DNA from: Pseudomonas sp. ICMP22404
Lineage (GTDB): Bacteria > Pseudomonadota > Gammaproteobacteria > Pseudomonadales > Pseudomonadaceae
Length of the DNA stretch: 64,000 bases
NCBI RefSeq assembly: GCF_006227205.1
Contig: NZ_VCNG01000003.1
Span: 62,001 to 126,000, forward strand
Direction of reading: 5' to 3'
The first letter of the stretch is position 1; each line of letters opens with the position of its first letter. Positions 39,501 through 49,100 of this stretch are shown piece after piece. The translations under genes and the position numbers were made by a program. The notes beneath the pieces were generated by a model. The model did not search any database and had not been told where the DNA came from. It worked only from the letters and a program-made list of their open reading frames with translations.

Positions 39501-40142
39501 CCCGATGCTCGTCTGTATCGCACCGGCGACCTGGGCCGCTGGGAGTCGGATGGCAGCCTCAGTTACCTGGGACGCACCGACTTCCAGGTGAAGATCCACG
39601 GGCATCGCATCGAACTGGGTGAAATCGAAAGCCACCTGCTGACGCTGCCCGGGGTGCGCCAGGCCGTGGTGGTGGGCCGTCCCGATCGCCACGGCGTGGA
39701 CCGGCTGATCGCTTACTTGCAGGGCGACACACCGCCGACTCCAGGCTTGGCCCGCACCGAGCTGAGCGAACATTTGCCCGACTACATGCTGCCCAGCGCC
39801 TATGTGCGCCTGGACCGGCTGCCGCTGACCGCCAACGGCAAGCTCGACCGCAACGCGCTGCCCGAGCCGGACGCCCAGGCGTTCGTGCAGACGCCCTATG
39901 AAGCGCCCCAGGGCGAAATCGAGATCTTCCTGGCCGCCCTCTGGTGCGAGCTGCTGAGTGTCGAGCGGGTCAGCCGCCACGACAATTTCTTCGCCCTGGG
40001 CGGCCATTCGCTGATCGCCATGGGGTTGGTCGAGCGCCTGCGCCAGCACAACCTGCGGGCCGACATCAGCCAACTGTTCACCGCGCCGACCCTCGCCGGT
40101 CTGGCGGCGGTCACCACTCCATTGAAGGAACTGCTCCTGTGA
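30588..40142 (+). CDS. Non-ribosomal peptide synthetase, modules 1-3 (predicted Val-Ala-Gln)
   Basis: This 3184-residue NRPS has order C1 (~8-437), A1 (~458-934), T1 (~950-1030), C2 (~1045-1485), A2 (~1515-2010), T2, C3 (~2118-2560), A3 (~2595-3095), T3. C1 has HHLICDG and starts at the N-terminus, so it is probably a starter domain that caps residue 1 with an acyl group. Codes read against GrsA-PheA are DALWMGGTFK for A1 (Val), DLFNNALTYK for A2 (Ala) and DAQDLGVVDK for A3 (Gln). C2 and C3 carry dual condensation/epimerisation features (HHxxxDH; C3 also HHRAQQDGD), so residues 1 and 2 may become D; C2's first motif is degenerate. T domains keep GGHSL. The ATG at 30588 follows AGGGAAG. It overlaps the next NRPS gene by 4 bases. 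Confidence 0.93.
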   Translation: MVEAQCYSLSSTQQSVWLDQQLSPNTPSYNIGVTVEIHGAVDLALFTAALRAVVAQHDALRLVFSEHAGHLTQRVDDTVQGALAYYDWRAEPLARDGALAHITQLNRTPFTLYDQPLWSMEWFQLSDTHALWNSRYHHLICDGTSVGLIGQAVGAAYNQLLQGQPPILDDELAQGYRDFVARDQAFLDSTRYAKARDYWLEQFPALPAPLFQQARANVGEPVPSAQAIWTLGGERLERLSQWAKTQGATLSHSLSALLAYYFSRMTDQREQLVIGLPVHNRSNPLQKRTAGMFSSVLPLAVQVDPTLSFAHAVQQVASQTLRSYRHQRYPLQTLHRELRARAGHPGHLFEVMLSVERYPGDVHLGPARCALRTWHNGHERYPLAIYLRHYEEKTEPLLEFNYDPRLFSADDMAAHLRRLQHLTEQLLAAPDRPLAEASLLDAAEQQQVLHGFNASVRDYPADEALHSLFEAQVRRRPDATALLDAEQSLSYRQLDRRAERLSGHLAACGINAGDHVALALPRGTALIVAVLAILKRGAAYVPIDRDAPLAHQARVLADCGSDWLLVEGDDRPAVQGVQLIDVGGSFEDAPNPPLPRAGAVAYVMYTSGSTGVPKGVQIPHRAVTRLVRNNGFADFTAQDRIALAANPAFDASTLEIWGALLNGGCLVVCPRQTVLDAERLNEHLLRHEVSVLWLTAGLFHQFADVLAPAFAALRLLMVGGDVLDPRCIERVLRQSPPGQLLNGYGPTESTTFATTHRITLEDALAGDIPIGRPIGNTQVYVLDEQRQPLPIGVAGELYIGGDGLALGYLNQAQLSEERFVTNPFAPGTRLYRTGDLVRWRADGVLMFLGRNDLQVKVRGFRIELGEIEAQLKALPGITEAVVRVDAQQRLLAYFSAPEAQQPNELRARLATVLPDYMLPAAFVQVEAFSLTANGKLDRRALPEPSENHFALQRYEAPQGPVEHRLAELWAQTLGVPRVGRQDNFFALGGHSLMAVQLVEQLRAEGWHLDIGTLFAAANLHHLALLLEHPLSPAEPHAPIVASGIDPDCPHITPDMLLPLLSLPQAQIDSVVAAVEGGTANVQDIYPLAPLQEGLLFQHLLQPDDDAYLLRAILAFDSHERLQGFVAAFDQVIARHDVLRSAVLWEGLDEPVQVVWRSASLPVQQLADGERFSDQPLDIRHAPLARAFVRFDSATRHWQLQLVHHHLAIDHATLGSLFAEVRALMLDPHRHLPPSVPFRQFVAQARQPHRQASAEAYFQRLLGDLTEPTLPYGLHDVQGSGRDNREAQCTLEPALALRLRRSAKTWEVGVASLFHLAWALLIGKSSGRDEVVFGTVLFGRFSAGEQAERALGMFINTLPLRIDLDAPLHTALRQTHGRLVELLAHEHAPLALAQRCSALPVQTPLFSALLNFRHSQAQRSAQPAFALPGAQWLGSEERSNYPFSLSVDDLGDGFVLTGQIHHSVNAEVVLAHMVQALETLAQSLESTPAIRACTLDTLPSAEREQVLNEFNATHRAHPRDTLLHEPFEQQAALHPDRVAAQIDSTEETSLTYAQLNGRANQLAHALLAAGVCPDDRVAICLERGPLLLVAMLATLKAGAAYVPLDPAYPTARLLHMLEDSAPRLVLTSQAAHGRLPTSPDAAHWQLDSPPLADRLDTLSLDNPKIPNLTPAHLAYVIYTSGSTGLPKGVMIEHRNACNLLHWALDNFQVEEMQLSLFATSINFDLAVFECFVPLAAGATLQLVANALSLVAQPRAVTLVNSVPSAVEQLLRIDAIPDTVRVINLAGEPLKAALVEQLFSRSAARRVCNLYGPTETTTYSTWLSMRREDGYLAGIGRPLDNTRIYLLDPHRQPVPLGVAGEIYIGGAGVARGYLNRSELTTERFLPDPFVDDAAARMYRTGDLGRWRADGHLEYLGRNDFQVKVRGFRIELGEIEAQLLGLPGVREAVVVAQPAPAGDPRLVAYLVAEDAHGLIPDTAAVRAHLEQHLPDYMLPGACIVLERLPLTPNGKLDRQALPMPGTTLVEGIRQPPRGDTEQRLAAIWAQVLGQSEIGREDDFFSLGGHSLLAVQLLEQLRRNGWNLDIRSVFERSTLAAQARRLEALERSAAPEASVSAIAPSCSRITPEMLDLVALSQARIDQIAAQMPGGAANIQDIYPLGPLQAGMLYHHRAQQDGDRYVLRSLLAFTDEACLQRFCAALEQVIARHDALRTLVLWEDLDEPLQVVLRHVAFTPRRLVLDGEDIAARLHASADPRHFRLDLRQAPLIEARVAYDAAHDRWLLLLLHHHVVVDHTSLELMVEEIALIEGGRRAELPAPTSPRGLVAQARRPEVVDAACKFFSEQLGDLDEPTLPFDVDLRADPRWQALEHRQALTPDLARRLRQQAHAHGVSVAGICHLAWALVLGRLSGRDDVVFGTVLFGRLQAGAHADRTLGLFINTLPLRVHLQDSTNAALHRVQDALNGLLCHEQTPLALAQRCSAVPAGTALFSALFNYRYSHAGQANIPQAMPGMTLLHSEERTHYPFNLAMDDLGEGFQLTAQTHPEHAPERLVEFMLQALDSLVEALAQAGDMPVQQLCVLPPQEEAHLDRFNPPPTAAPEGTLTQRFAEQVAATPDALAVIDEHQSLTFRELDRQASRLAHHLLDQGLRRGQFVAVCLERQAHAAVALLAVWKAGCAYVPMDPDYPASRLAYLLDDSAPAALITQEQVRDRLPAFTGGPLISLDAPGVADWQHAPAAAETAPGPQPADLAYMIYTSGSTGQPKGVMVEHRSVLNLWAGLRQRLDDMPANSRCSLNASMAFDASVQQLCQWLSGHCLVLIPKRIRLDAGALLDYLHQQQVTLFDCTPSQLQALLKHRQAQVRPQPLPPRILLGGEAVPAELWAQLANEAGVRVLNVYGPTECTVDTTSAWLDQHALPSLGKPLPNTQVQVLDAHGRRVPQGVVGEIHIGGQGVARGYWRREALTGERFLIDPFNHAPDARLYRTGDLGRWESDGSLSYLGRTDFQVKIHGHRIELGEIESHLLTLPGVRQAVVVGRPDRHGVDRLIAYLQGDTPPTPGLARTELSEHLPDYMLPSAYVRLDRLPLTANGKLDRNALPEPDAQAFVQTPYEAPQGEIEIFLAALWCELLSVERVSRHDNFFALGGHSLIAMGLVERLRQHNLRADISQLFTAPTLAGLAAVTTPLKELLL

Positions 40143-43100
40143 CTGCGGATCAATTGCTGGCCTTGCTCAAACACCGTGGCGTCACCCTGTCCCTGCGCGG
40201 CGATCAACTGTCGGTAGTGGCCGACGACGAAGTCCTGGCCGATCAGGCACTGATCGCACTGCTGCGCAGCCACAAACCGGCGCTGATCGAAGCACTGCGC
40301 CAGCCCGCGACCCCGGTGGCCCGGACTAGCGGACTGCCCGTGGGGACCACCGACATCACCCCGGCGATGCTCGACCTGTGTCAGCTCGATCAGGCGCAGA
40401 TCGAAAGCATCGTTGCCGGCGTCCCGGGTGGCGCGGCCAATATCCAGGATATCTATCCCCTGGTGCCGTTGCAGGCCGGCATTCTGTTTCACCATCTTCT
40501 GCAGACACATGGCGATACCTATTTGCTCCACGTGTTGCTGGCCTTCGACGATGAGACCTGCCTGCTGCGCTTCATGGAAGCCCTGAACCAGGCCATCGCC
40601 CGTCACGACATCCTGCGCACCGCGCTGGCCTGGGAAGGCCTCGACGAACCGGTGCAGGTGGTCTGGCGCCAGGCTCCACTGACCCTGGAGCCATTCACCA
40701 CCGACCAGGCCGATGTCGAAGCCGCGCTGCGAACCCATACCGATCCGCGTCGGCAACGCCTGGACCTGCGCCAGGCGCCACTGATGCGCGCAGTCGCCGC
40801 CGAGGACCCGGCCGGCGGGCGCTGGCTGTTGCAACTGCTGCACCATCATGCGGTCATGGACCACACCTCCCTGGAGCGGCTGGTGGGGGAAGTCGCGGCG
40901 ATCCAGCAAGGGTGCGTGGACCAATTACAGGCGCCACAGCCGTTTCGCGATTTCGTCATGCGCGCCCGCCAGGGCTTGAGCGAGGCACAACACACGGCTT
41001 TTTTCAGCGAACTGCTGGGCGATATCGACGAGCCTACAGCACCGTGCGGCCTGCTCGATGTACGGGGGGATGGTAGCCAGGTGCAGACGTTGGAGGCGCC
41101 GCTGCCGGTGGCGTTGAGTCGGCGCATCCGCGAGCTGTCGCGGCGCCTGCACGTCAGCAGCGCGAGCCTGTTCCACCTGGCCTGGGCGATGGTGCTGGGC
41201 AAGACCAGCGGTCGCGACGACGTGGTGTTCGGCACGGTGATGTTCGGGCGGTTATCGGGCGCCGCCGAGGCCGCCACGGCCATGGGCCTGTTCATCAATA
41301 CCCTGCCGCTGCGGGTGCGCCTGGCCGTCCCCGTGGAACAGGCGCTGCAGCAAACCCACACCCTGCTCAGCCGACTGATCGCCCACGAACACGCGCCCCT
41401 GGCCCTGGCCCAACGCTGCAGCGCCCTGCCCAATGGCACCGCGCTGTTCTCGGCGCTGCTCAATTACCGCCACAGCGCAGGCAACGACCAGGCGCCGGCG
41501 CTCGCTGGCATGCGCGTGCTCGGCGGCGAGGAGCGCACCAATTACCCGTTCAACCTCTCGGTGGACGACCTCGGCGAGGGTTTCTCGTTGAGCCTGCAGA
41601 TCGATCCCCAGGTCGGCGCCACGCCGGTGCTCGGCTGGCTTGGCAGTGCTCTGGAAAACCTGCTGGACGCCCTCGAACGGCAGCCCGACACACTGGCTTG
41701 CCACCTTTCGGTATTGCCCGAGGCGGAACGCGAGCGACTGCTGCAGACCTTCAATGCCACGGCCCGCGAACGGCCCGCCGAGGACTTGCTGCATCGGGCC
41801 CTGGAACAGCAGGCCGAGCGTCAGCCCGAGGCCATCGCCGCACGTTTCGACGCTGCTGGCGGGGTCGCGCCGTTGACCTATGGGCAACTCAACAGCCAGG
41901 CCAATCGCTTGGCCCACCTGTTGGTGCAAACCGGGGTTCGCCCCGACAGTCGCGTAGCGATTTGTCTTGAGCGTGGTCCGCACCTACTGGTAGCCCTGCT
42001 GGGCATTCTCAAGGCTGGGGCGGCCTATGTTCCGCTGGACCCGGCCTACCCCCGCGAACGCCTGGCGCACATGCTCGACGACAGCACCCCGCGGGCGTTG
42101 CTGACCGTCGCTGCACTGCAATCGAACATGGCTGCCAGCGATGGCTGCACGCTGCTGTGCCTGGACGATCCGCAGACCCAGGCGCGCCTCGCCGAACAAC
42201 CTGCCGACAACCCGGACCCCGTCCAGCTGGGCCTGGGCGGGCATCACCTGGCCTACGTGATCTACACCTCCGGCTCCACCGGCACCCCCAAGGGCGTGAT
42301 GATCGAGCACCGCAACGCCTGCAACCTGTTGCAATGGGCATTGCAGGCCTTCGACGCCGCCAGCCTGCGCGACAGCCTGTTCGCCACGTCGATCAACTTC
42401 GACCTGGCGGTCTTCGAATACTTCGTGCCGCTGGCCGCCGGCGCGACCCTGCACGTGGCCAGCAATGCCCTGGCGCTGCTCGACTGCCCAGTGCCGGTGA
42501 CGCTGATCAACAGTGTGCCTTCGGCGCTCGATGCGCTGGTCGGTGCCCAGGCAATTCCACTGTCGACTCAGGTGGTCAACCTGGCGGGCGAACCCCTCAA
42601 GCAGGGACTGGTGGAGCAAATTTTCGCCAACAGTGCCGTACAGCGGCTGTGCAACCTGTACGGCCCATCGGAAACCACCACCTATTCGACGTGGGTGTCC
42701 ATGGACCGTGACCAGGGTTTCGTGCCGGGCATCGGCCGGCCGTTGGACAATACCCGGGTGTACCTGCTCGACGCCCATCGTCAGTTGGTGCCCTTGGGGG
42801 TCACCGGCGAAATCTACATCGGTGGCGCCGGGGTGGCGCGTGGTTACCTGAATCGACCGGCGTTGACTGAGGAGCGTTTCGTCCAGGACCCGTTCGCCAG
42901 CGAAGCCGGTGCGCGAATGTACCGCACCGGCGACCTCGGTCGATGGACGCCCGACGGACAGTTGTTGTACCTGGGCCGCAACGATTTCCAGGTCAAGGTG
43001 CGTGGCTATCGCATCGAGTTGGGCGAAATCGAAAGCACCCTGAGCCGGGTGCCGGGCGTGCAGCACGCGGTGGTCATTGCCCGCCAGGACGTGCCAGGCG

Positions 43101-46100
43101 ACCCGCGCCTGGTAGCGTACTGGGTGATGCAGCCCGAGTCCCCGGTGAGCGAGGCGCAATTGCGCGATGCCCTGGCCACGGCGCTGCCCGAATACATGCA
43201 ACCCAGTGCTTATGTGACCTTGCCGGCGCTGCCCCTGACCCCCAATGGCAAACTCGATCGCAGTGCCTTGCCGGCCCCGGATCAGGTTGTCGACGGCCAC
43301 TTCGAAGCGCCCCAGGGCCCATTGGAAACCCAACTGGCGGCGATCTGGGGCCGGCTGCTGGGCTTGGCGCAGGTCAGCCGCCAGGCGCATTTCTTCCAAT
43401 CCGGGGGGCATTCGCTGCTGGCCGTGCAACTGGTTTCCCAACTGCGCCAACAGCTGCGGATCGAGCTGCCCCTGGCCAGCGTCTTCGAGCACCCGATCTT
43501 GCAACAACAGGCGCGAGCCATCGAAGCCTTGGCCGCGTCGGGCCACCTTGGCACTGCGCGGATCCCGGTCGGTGCCCGGCTGGCGCCACTGCCGCTGTCG
43601 TTCGCCCAGCAACGCCTGTGGTTCATCGCCCACCTGGATGCCCAGGCCAGTGCTGCCTACCACATGGCCGGCGGTCTGCGCCTGCGCGGCGAACTGCACG
43701 AGCCGGCGTTGCGCGCCGCGCTGTCGCGCATCGTCGAGCGGCATGAAGCCCTGCGCACCCGGTTCGTGACCGAAGGCGGCGAGCCCTACCAAGTCATCGA
43801 CCCGCCAGCGGATTTCGCCCTGCGCAGCGTCGACCTGCGGGACCAGCCACCCGCGGTGTTTCAGGCTCACTGCGTCGAAGCCGCCGAAGCACCTTTCGAC
43901 TTGGCACGTGGTCCGCTGATCCGTGGCTGTCTGTTGCGCCTGGCCGACCAGGAGCATGTGCTGCTGGTGACCTTGCATCATATCGTCGGCGACGCCTGGT
44001 CGCTGGCCGTGCTCATCCGTGAGCTGAGCGAACTCTACCGAGCGTTCATCCAGGACCGCACCGATCCCCTGCCGCCACTGGCCATCCAGTACCCCGACTA
44101 CGCGCTGTGGCAGCGCTCTCCCCGTCAGGTCCAACGGGTCACCGAACAATTGGCCTACTGGCGCGTGCAACTCGCCGATGCCCCGCCGTTGCTGCAATTG
44201 GCGCTGGACCGGCCGCGCCCGGCGCAGCAGGATTTCACCGGTGCCAGTCTCGAAGTGAGCATGGAGGCCGCATTGGTGCAGGCCCTCAGGCAACTTAGCG
44301 AGCGCCATGGCAACACCCTGTTCATGACCGTGCTGGCTGCCTGGTCGGTGGTCCTGGCGCGCCTGTCCGGGCAGGATGACCTGGTGATCGGCTCGGTACT
44401 GGCCAACCGCACCCGCGCCGAAATCGAGCCGCTGATCGGCTTCTTCGTCAACACCCAGGCTCTGCGCGTGCGGTTTGTCGATGTCGAACGAGTGGACCAG
44501 CTACTGGGCCAAGTGCGGCGCACCGCCCTGGACGCCCAGGCGCACCAGGACGTCGCCTTCGAGCAGTTGGTGGAGGCTCTGAATCCGCCGCGTTCGCTGG
44601 CCCACAGCCCGATCTTCCAAGTCATGTTCGCCTGGCAGAACGCGCCGCAGCCGAGCCTTGAACTGGGCGCCCTGGAGCTGACGCCGCTGGCCACCGCCGA
44701 AGACAGCGCCAAGTTCGACTTGACCCTGAACCTGCACGAACGCGACGGCATGATCGCCGGCCGCCTGACCTATGCCACCGCCCTGTTCGACGCTGCCACC
44801 GTGCAACGTCATTGGCAGGCGCTGTGCACCACCTTGCAAGCCATGGTCAACGATGACCGGCAGACGCTCGATGGGCTGTCGATCCTCGGTGAAGACGAAC
44901 GCCACCAGGTGTTGCACGGCTTCAATGACACGGCCCACGACTACCCCGCCGACGAGCCGTTGCACAGCCTCTTCGAGGCCCAGGCTCGTCGCCGGCCCGA
45001 AGCCACGGCAATCCAGGACGACGCCGGCGCCATGAGTTACCGCCAGCTCGACCAGCGCGCCGAGCAACTGGCTCACTGGCTGGCCGCCCAAGGCATTGGC
45101 GAAGGTGCCCGGGTGGCGCTGTGCCTGGAGCGTGGCCCGCGCCTGATCACGGCAATTCTGGCAATCCTGAAAAATGGCGCGACCTACGTGCCCATCGACA
45201 CCGCCATCCCGGCGCAGCGCCAACGCGCCTTGCTCGAGGATTGCGCCAGCGCCTGGTTGCTCGTTGACGAATGGCCGGAAGCGCCGCTGGACGCTGCCAT
45301 GGCGTGCCGAGTGCTGGTGCCGTGGGACTCGGACCTGTCCCTGGACGATGACGCGCCCCAGCGTCAGGTCAACGCGGCGCCGGCGAATGCCCCTGCCTAC
45401 ATCATGTACACCTCCGGCTCCACTGGCGTGCCCAAAGGCGTGCAAGTGCCTCACCGAGCAGTCACTCGGCTGGTGCGCAACAACGGCTTTGCCGACTTCA
45501 GCGCTCAGGACCGCATCGCCCTGGCCGCCAATCCGGCCTTCGATGCCAGCACCCTGGAAATCTGGGGCGCCCTGCTCAATGGTGGCTGCCTGGTGGTCTG
45601 CCCGCGCCAGATCGTGCTCGACGCCGAGCGCTTGAATGAATACCTGCTGCGCCACGAAGTCAGCGTGCTGTGGCTCACCGCCGGGTTGTTCCATCAGTTC
45701 GCCGACGCTTTGGCCCCGGCCTTCGCCGCCTTGCGCTTGCTGATGGTGGGCGGTGATGTGCTCGACCCGCGCTGCATCGAACGGGTGCTGCGCCGATCGC
45801 CCCCCGGACAATTGCTCAATGGCTATGGCCCCACCGAAAGCACCACCTTCGCCACCACCCATCGCATCACCCTTGAGGATGCACTGGCGGGCGACATTCC
45901 CATCGGTCGGCCCATCGGCAATACCCAGGTCTACGTCCTCGACGAGCAGCGCCAGGCAGTGCCCATCGGCGTCGCTGGCGAGCTGTACATCGGTGGCGAC
46001 GGGCTGGCCCTCGGTTACCTGAATCAGGCGCAATTGAGCGAAGAGCGCTTCGTCGCCAACCCCTTCACCTCTGGAAAACGGCTGTACCGCACCGGTGACC

Positions 46101-49100
46101 TGGTGCGTTGGCGTGCCGACGGCGTGCTGATGTTCCTCGGACGTAACGACTTGCAGGTCAAGGTTCGCGGCTTTCGCATCGAGCTGGGGGAAATCGAAGC
46201 GCAGCTCAAGGCTCTGCCCGGCATCACCGAAGCGGTGGTGCGAGTCGACGCCCAGCAGCGCTTATTGGCCTATTTCAGTGCGACCCAGGCTCAACAGCCC
46301 GATGAGCTACGGGCCCGGTTGGCCGCGGTATTGCCCGACTACATGCTGCCGGCGGCCTTTGTGCACGTGGAGGCTTTTAGCCTGACCGCCAACGGCAAGC
46401 TGGACCGCCGCGCACTGCCCGAGCCGAGTGAAAATCACTTCGCCCTGCAGCGCTACGAAGCACCGCAAGGCCCCGTAGAACATCGTCTCGCCGAGCTGTG
46501 GGCGCAAACCCTCGGCGTGCCGCGGGTGGGACGCCAGGACAACTTCTTTGCCCTGGGCGGGCATTCGCTGCTGGCGGTGCAGTTGGTCGAGCAGCTGCGG
46601 GTGGACGGTTGGGCCATCGATGTACGGACGCTGTTCGGCGCCCCTACGGTCGGCGCACTCGCGGCGATCCTGGCTGAACACGGCGAAACGCCGGCAGCCC
46701 CCCTTGACGTATCAGCCAGTTCCTTGCCAGCGGGCTGTACCCGGATCACCCCGGACCTGCTGCCCTTGGTGGACCTGACCCAGGCACAGATCGATCGGAT
46801 CGTTGCCAATGTTGAAGGGGGCGCGGCCAACGTACAGGACATCTACCCCTTGGCCCCGTTGCAGGAAGGCCTGTTTTTTCATTATCTCTTGCAGGATCAG
46901 GGCGACACCTACCTGCTGCACACCACCCTGGCGTTTGACCAGGAGACCGGCCTGGACGCGTTCTGCGAAGCCTTGCAACGGGTCATCGCGCGTCACGACA
47001 TCCTGCGCACCGCCCTGGCCTGGGAAGACCTGGACCAACCGGTGCAGGTGGTCTGGCGCACCGCGCCGCTGCCGGTCGAGGTCCTGCGTATCACCCAGGA
47101 CGATGCGCTGGCGCAGTTGCAAGCCCATACCGACTCCCGCCAGCGACGCCTGGACATTCGCCAGGCGCCGTTGCTGCGGGTGGTCAAGGCATTCGACGCC
47201 GCGCAGCAGCGCTGGCTGTTGCAGGTCTTGCACCATCACCTGGTACTGGACCACACCACCCTGGAGCGCATGGTCGAAGAAATTGTCCTGATTCAACAGG
47301 GCCGGGCCAGTGCACTGGGGGAACCGGTGCCGTTCCGCCGCTTCGTCGCGCACGCCCGGCGGAGCCAGGACCGCGTCCGGCAGCAGGCGTTTTTCCAATC
47401 GATGCTGGCCGACGTCAGCGAGCCCACGGCCCCGTTCGGCCTGCTCGACGTGCAGAATACCGGCGCCCTTGATGAGGAACGCGCCCTTCTTGAACCGGCG
47501 CTGGCAACTGCCCTGCGCCAGGCCGCGCGTCGGCACCGGGTGGGGGTGGCCAGCCTCTTTCACCTGGCCATGGCGCTGGTGTTGGGCAAGGCCACCGGCC
47601 GCGCCGATGTGGTGTTCGGCACGGTGTTGCTGGGGCGACTGCAAGGGGTGCAAGGTGCCGACCAGGCATTGGGTGTGTTCATCAATACCCTGCCGCTGCG
47701 CATCGGTTTTGCACAGCGTTCGGTGGTCGACAGCCTGCAACACACCCATCAGGCGTTGTCGGCGCTGCTCGAACATGAGCACACGCCATTGGCCTTGGCC
47801 CAGCGTTACAGCGGCGTGCCGTCCAGTTCGCCGCTGTTTTGCGCCTTGCTTAATTTCCGCTACAGCCTGGAAGACACCCCGCACCAGCAGGTGGAGGGTA
47901 TGCGCGTGCTCAGCACCGCCGAGCGCACCAACTATCCCTTCACCTTTTCCGTGGACGACCTGGGCCAGGGCTTCAGCCTGACCGCGCAAGTCGCCGGCAC
48001 GGTGGGCGCGCAACGGGCCTGGAGCTTCATGCACTGCGCCCTGGTGAGCCTTGTCGAAGCCTTGGATAGCGACCCGCAGCGGCTTGCCCGCTGCCTCGAC
48101 GTACTGCCGGCGCAAGAACGCCAGCAACTGGCGCGGTTCAACGCCACCCAGCGGGCCCAACCCGAGCGCGCCCTGCTGCACGCGCGCGTCGAAGCCCAGG
48201 CGCGTCTTACGCCTGCGGCCGTGGCGGTACGTTGCAAGGGTCGTGAGCTGACCTATGCCCAATTGGAGCGCCAAGCCAATCTACTGGCTCGGCATCTGCA
48301 GGCACTCGGCGTCGGCCCCGACCAGCGGGTCGGCATCCATTTGCGCCGCAGCCCCGAACTGATCGTCGCGCTGTTCGCCGTGCTCAAGGCCGGCGGTGCC
48401 TATGTTCCGCTAGACCCGGTGTACCCGGCCCAGCGCCTGGCCTACATGCTCGAAGACAGCGCCCCGGTGGCAATCCTGACGATGGGCGATGCGCCGCTGA
48501 CGCTGCCCCTCGCCAGCGATTGCCAGCGCCTGAACGTCGACGAGGTGCTGCGCGGCAACGACGCACCACAGGGCGTCGCGCCGTTGGGCGCGGGGCTTGA
48601 GCCCCATCACCTGGCCTACATGATTTACACGTCCGGTTCCACCGGGCAGCCCAAGGGTGTGATGATCGAGCACCGCAACGCGCGCAACTTCCTTGACTGG
48701 GCGCTGCGCAGCTTCAGTGCGCAAACCCTCGAACGCAGCCTGTTCAGCACCTCGATCAACTTCGACCTGTCGGTGTTCGAGTGCTTCGCACCGCTGTCCT
48801 GTGGCGGCACCCTGGAACTGGTGGACGATGCCCTCGCCTTGCTCGATCAGCGCCCGGAACTGAGCCTGCTCAACACCGTGCCGTCGGCGCTCGACGCGCT
48901 GCTGCGCGCCGATGCCCTGGCGGCTTCGCTGGCGTGCGTCAACCTGGCCGGCGAGGCGTTGCCTCGGGCACTGGTGGAGCGGTTGTTCGCCGATAGCGTC
49001 GTGCGCCAGGTCAACAATCTCTACGGCCCGACCGAAACCACGGTCTATTCGACCTGGGTGTCGATGGACCGTGACCGTGGGTTCCTGCCGCACATCGGCC

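Noticed and set aside
39944..40138. Upstream extension of the second NRPS frame by 65 codons
   Set aside because: It overlaps the T-domain code of NRPS1. The GTG at 40139 overlaps the stop codon and begins the docking domain directly.
41984..44308. A 774-codon open frame antisense to the NRPS, with similar long minus-strand frames at 38241-40073 and 50114-52378
   Set aside because: They are mirror frames of GC-rich, codon-biased NRPS sequence. Their translations are rich in Gln/His/Arg/Gly with no domain, and no ribosome site was sought further because the sense strand is clearly coding.
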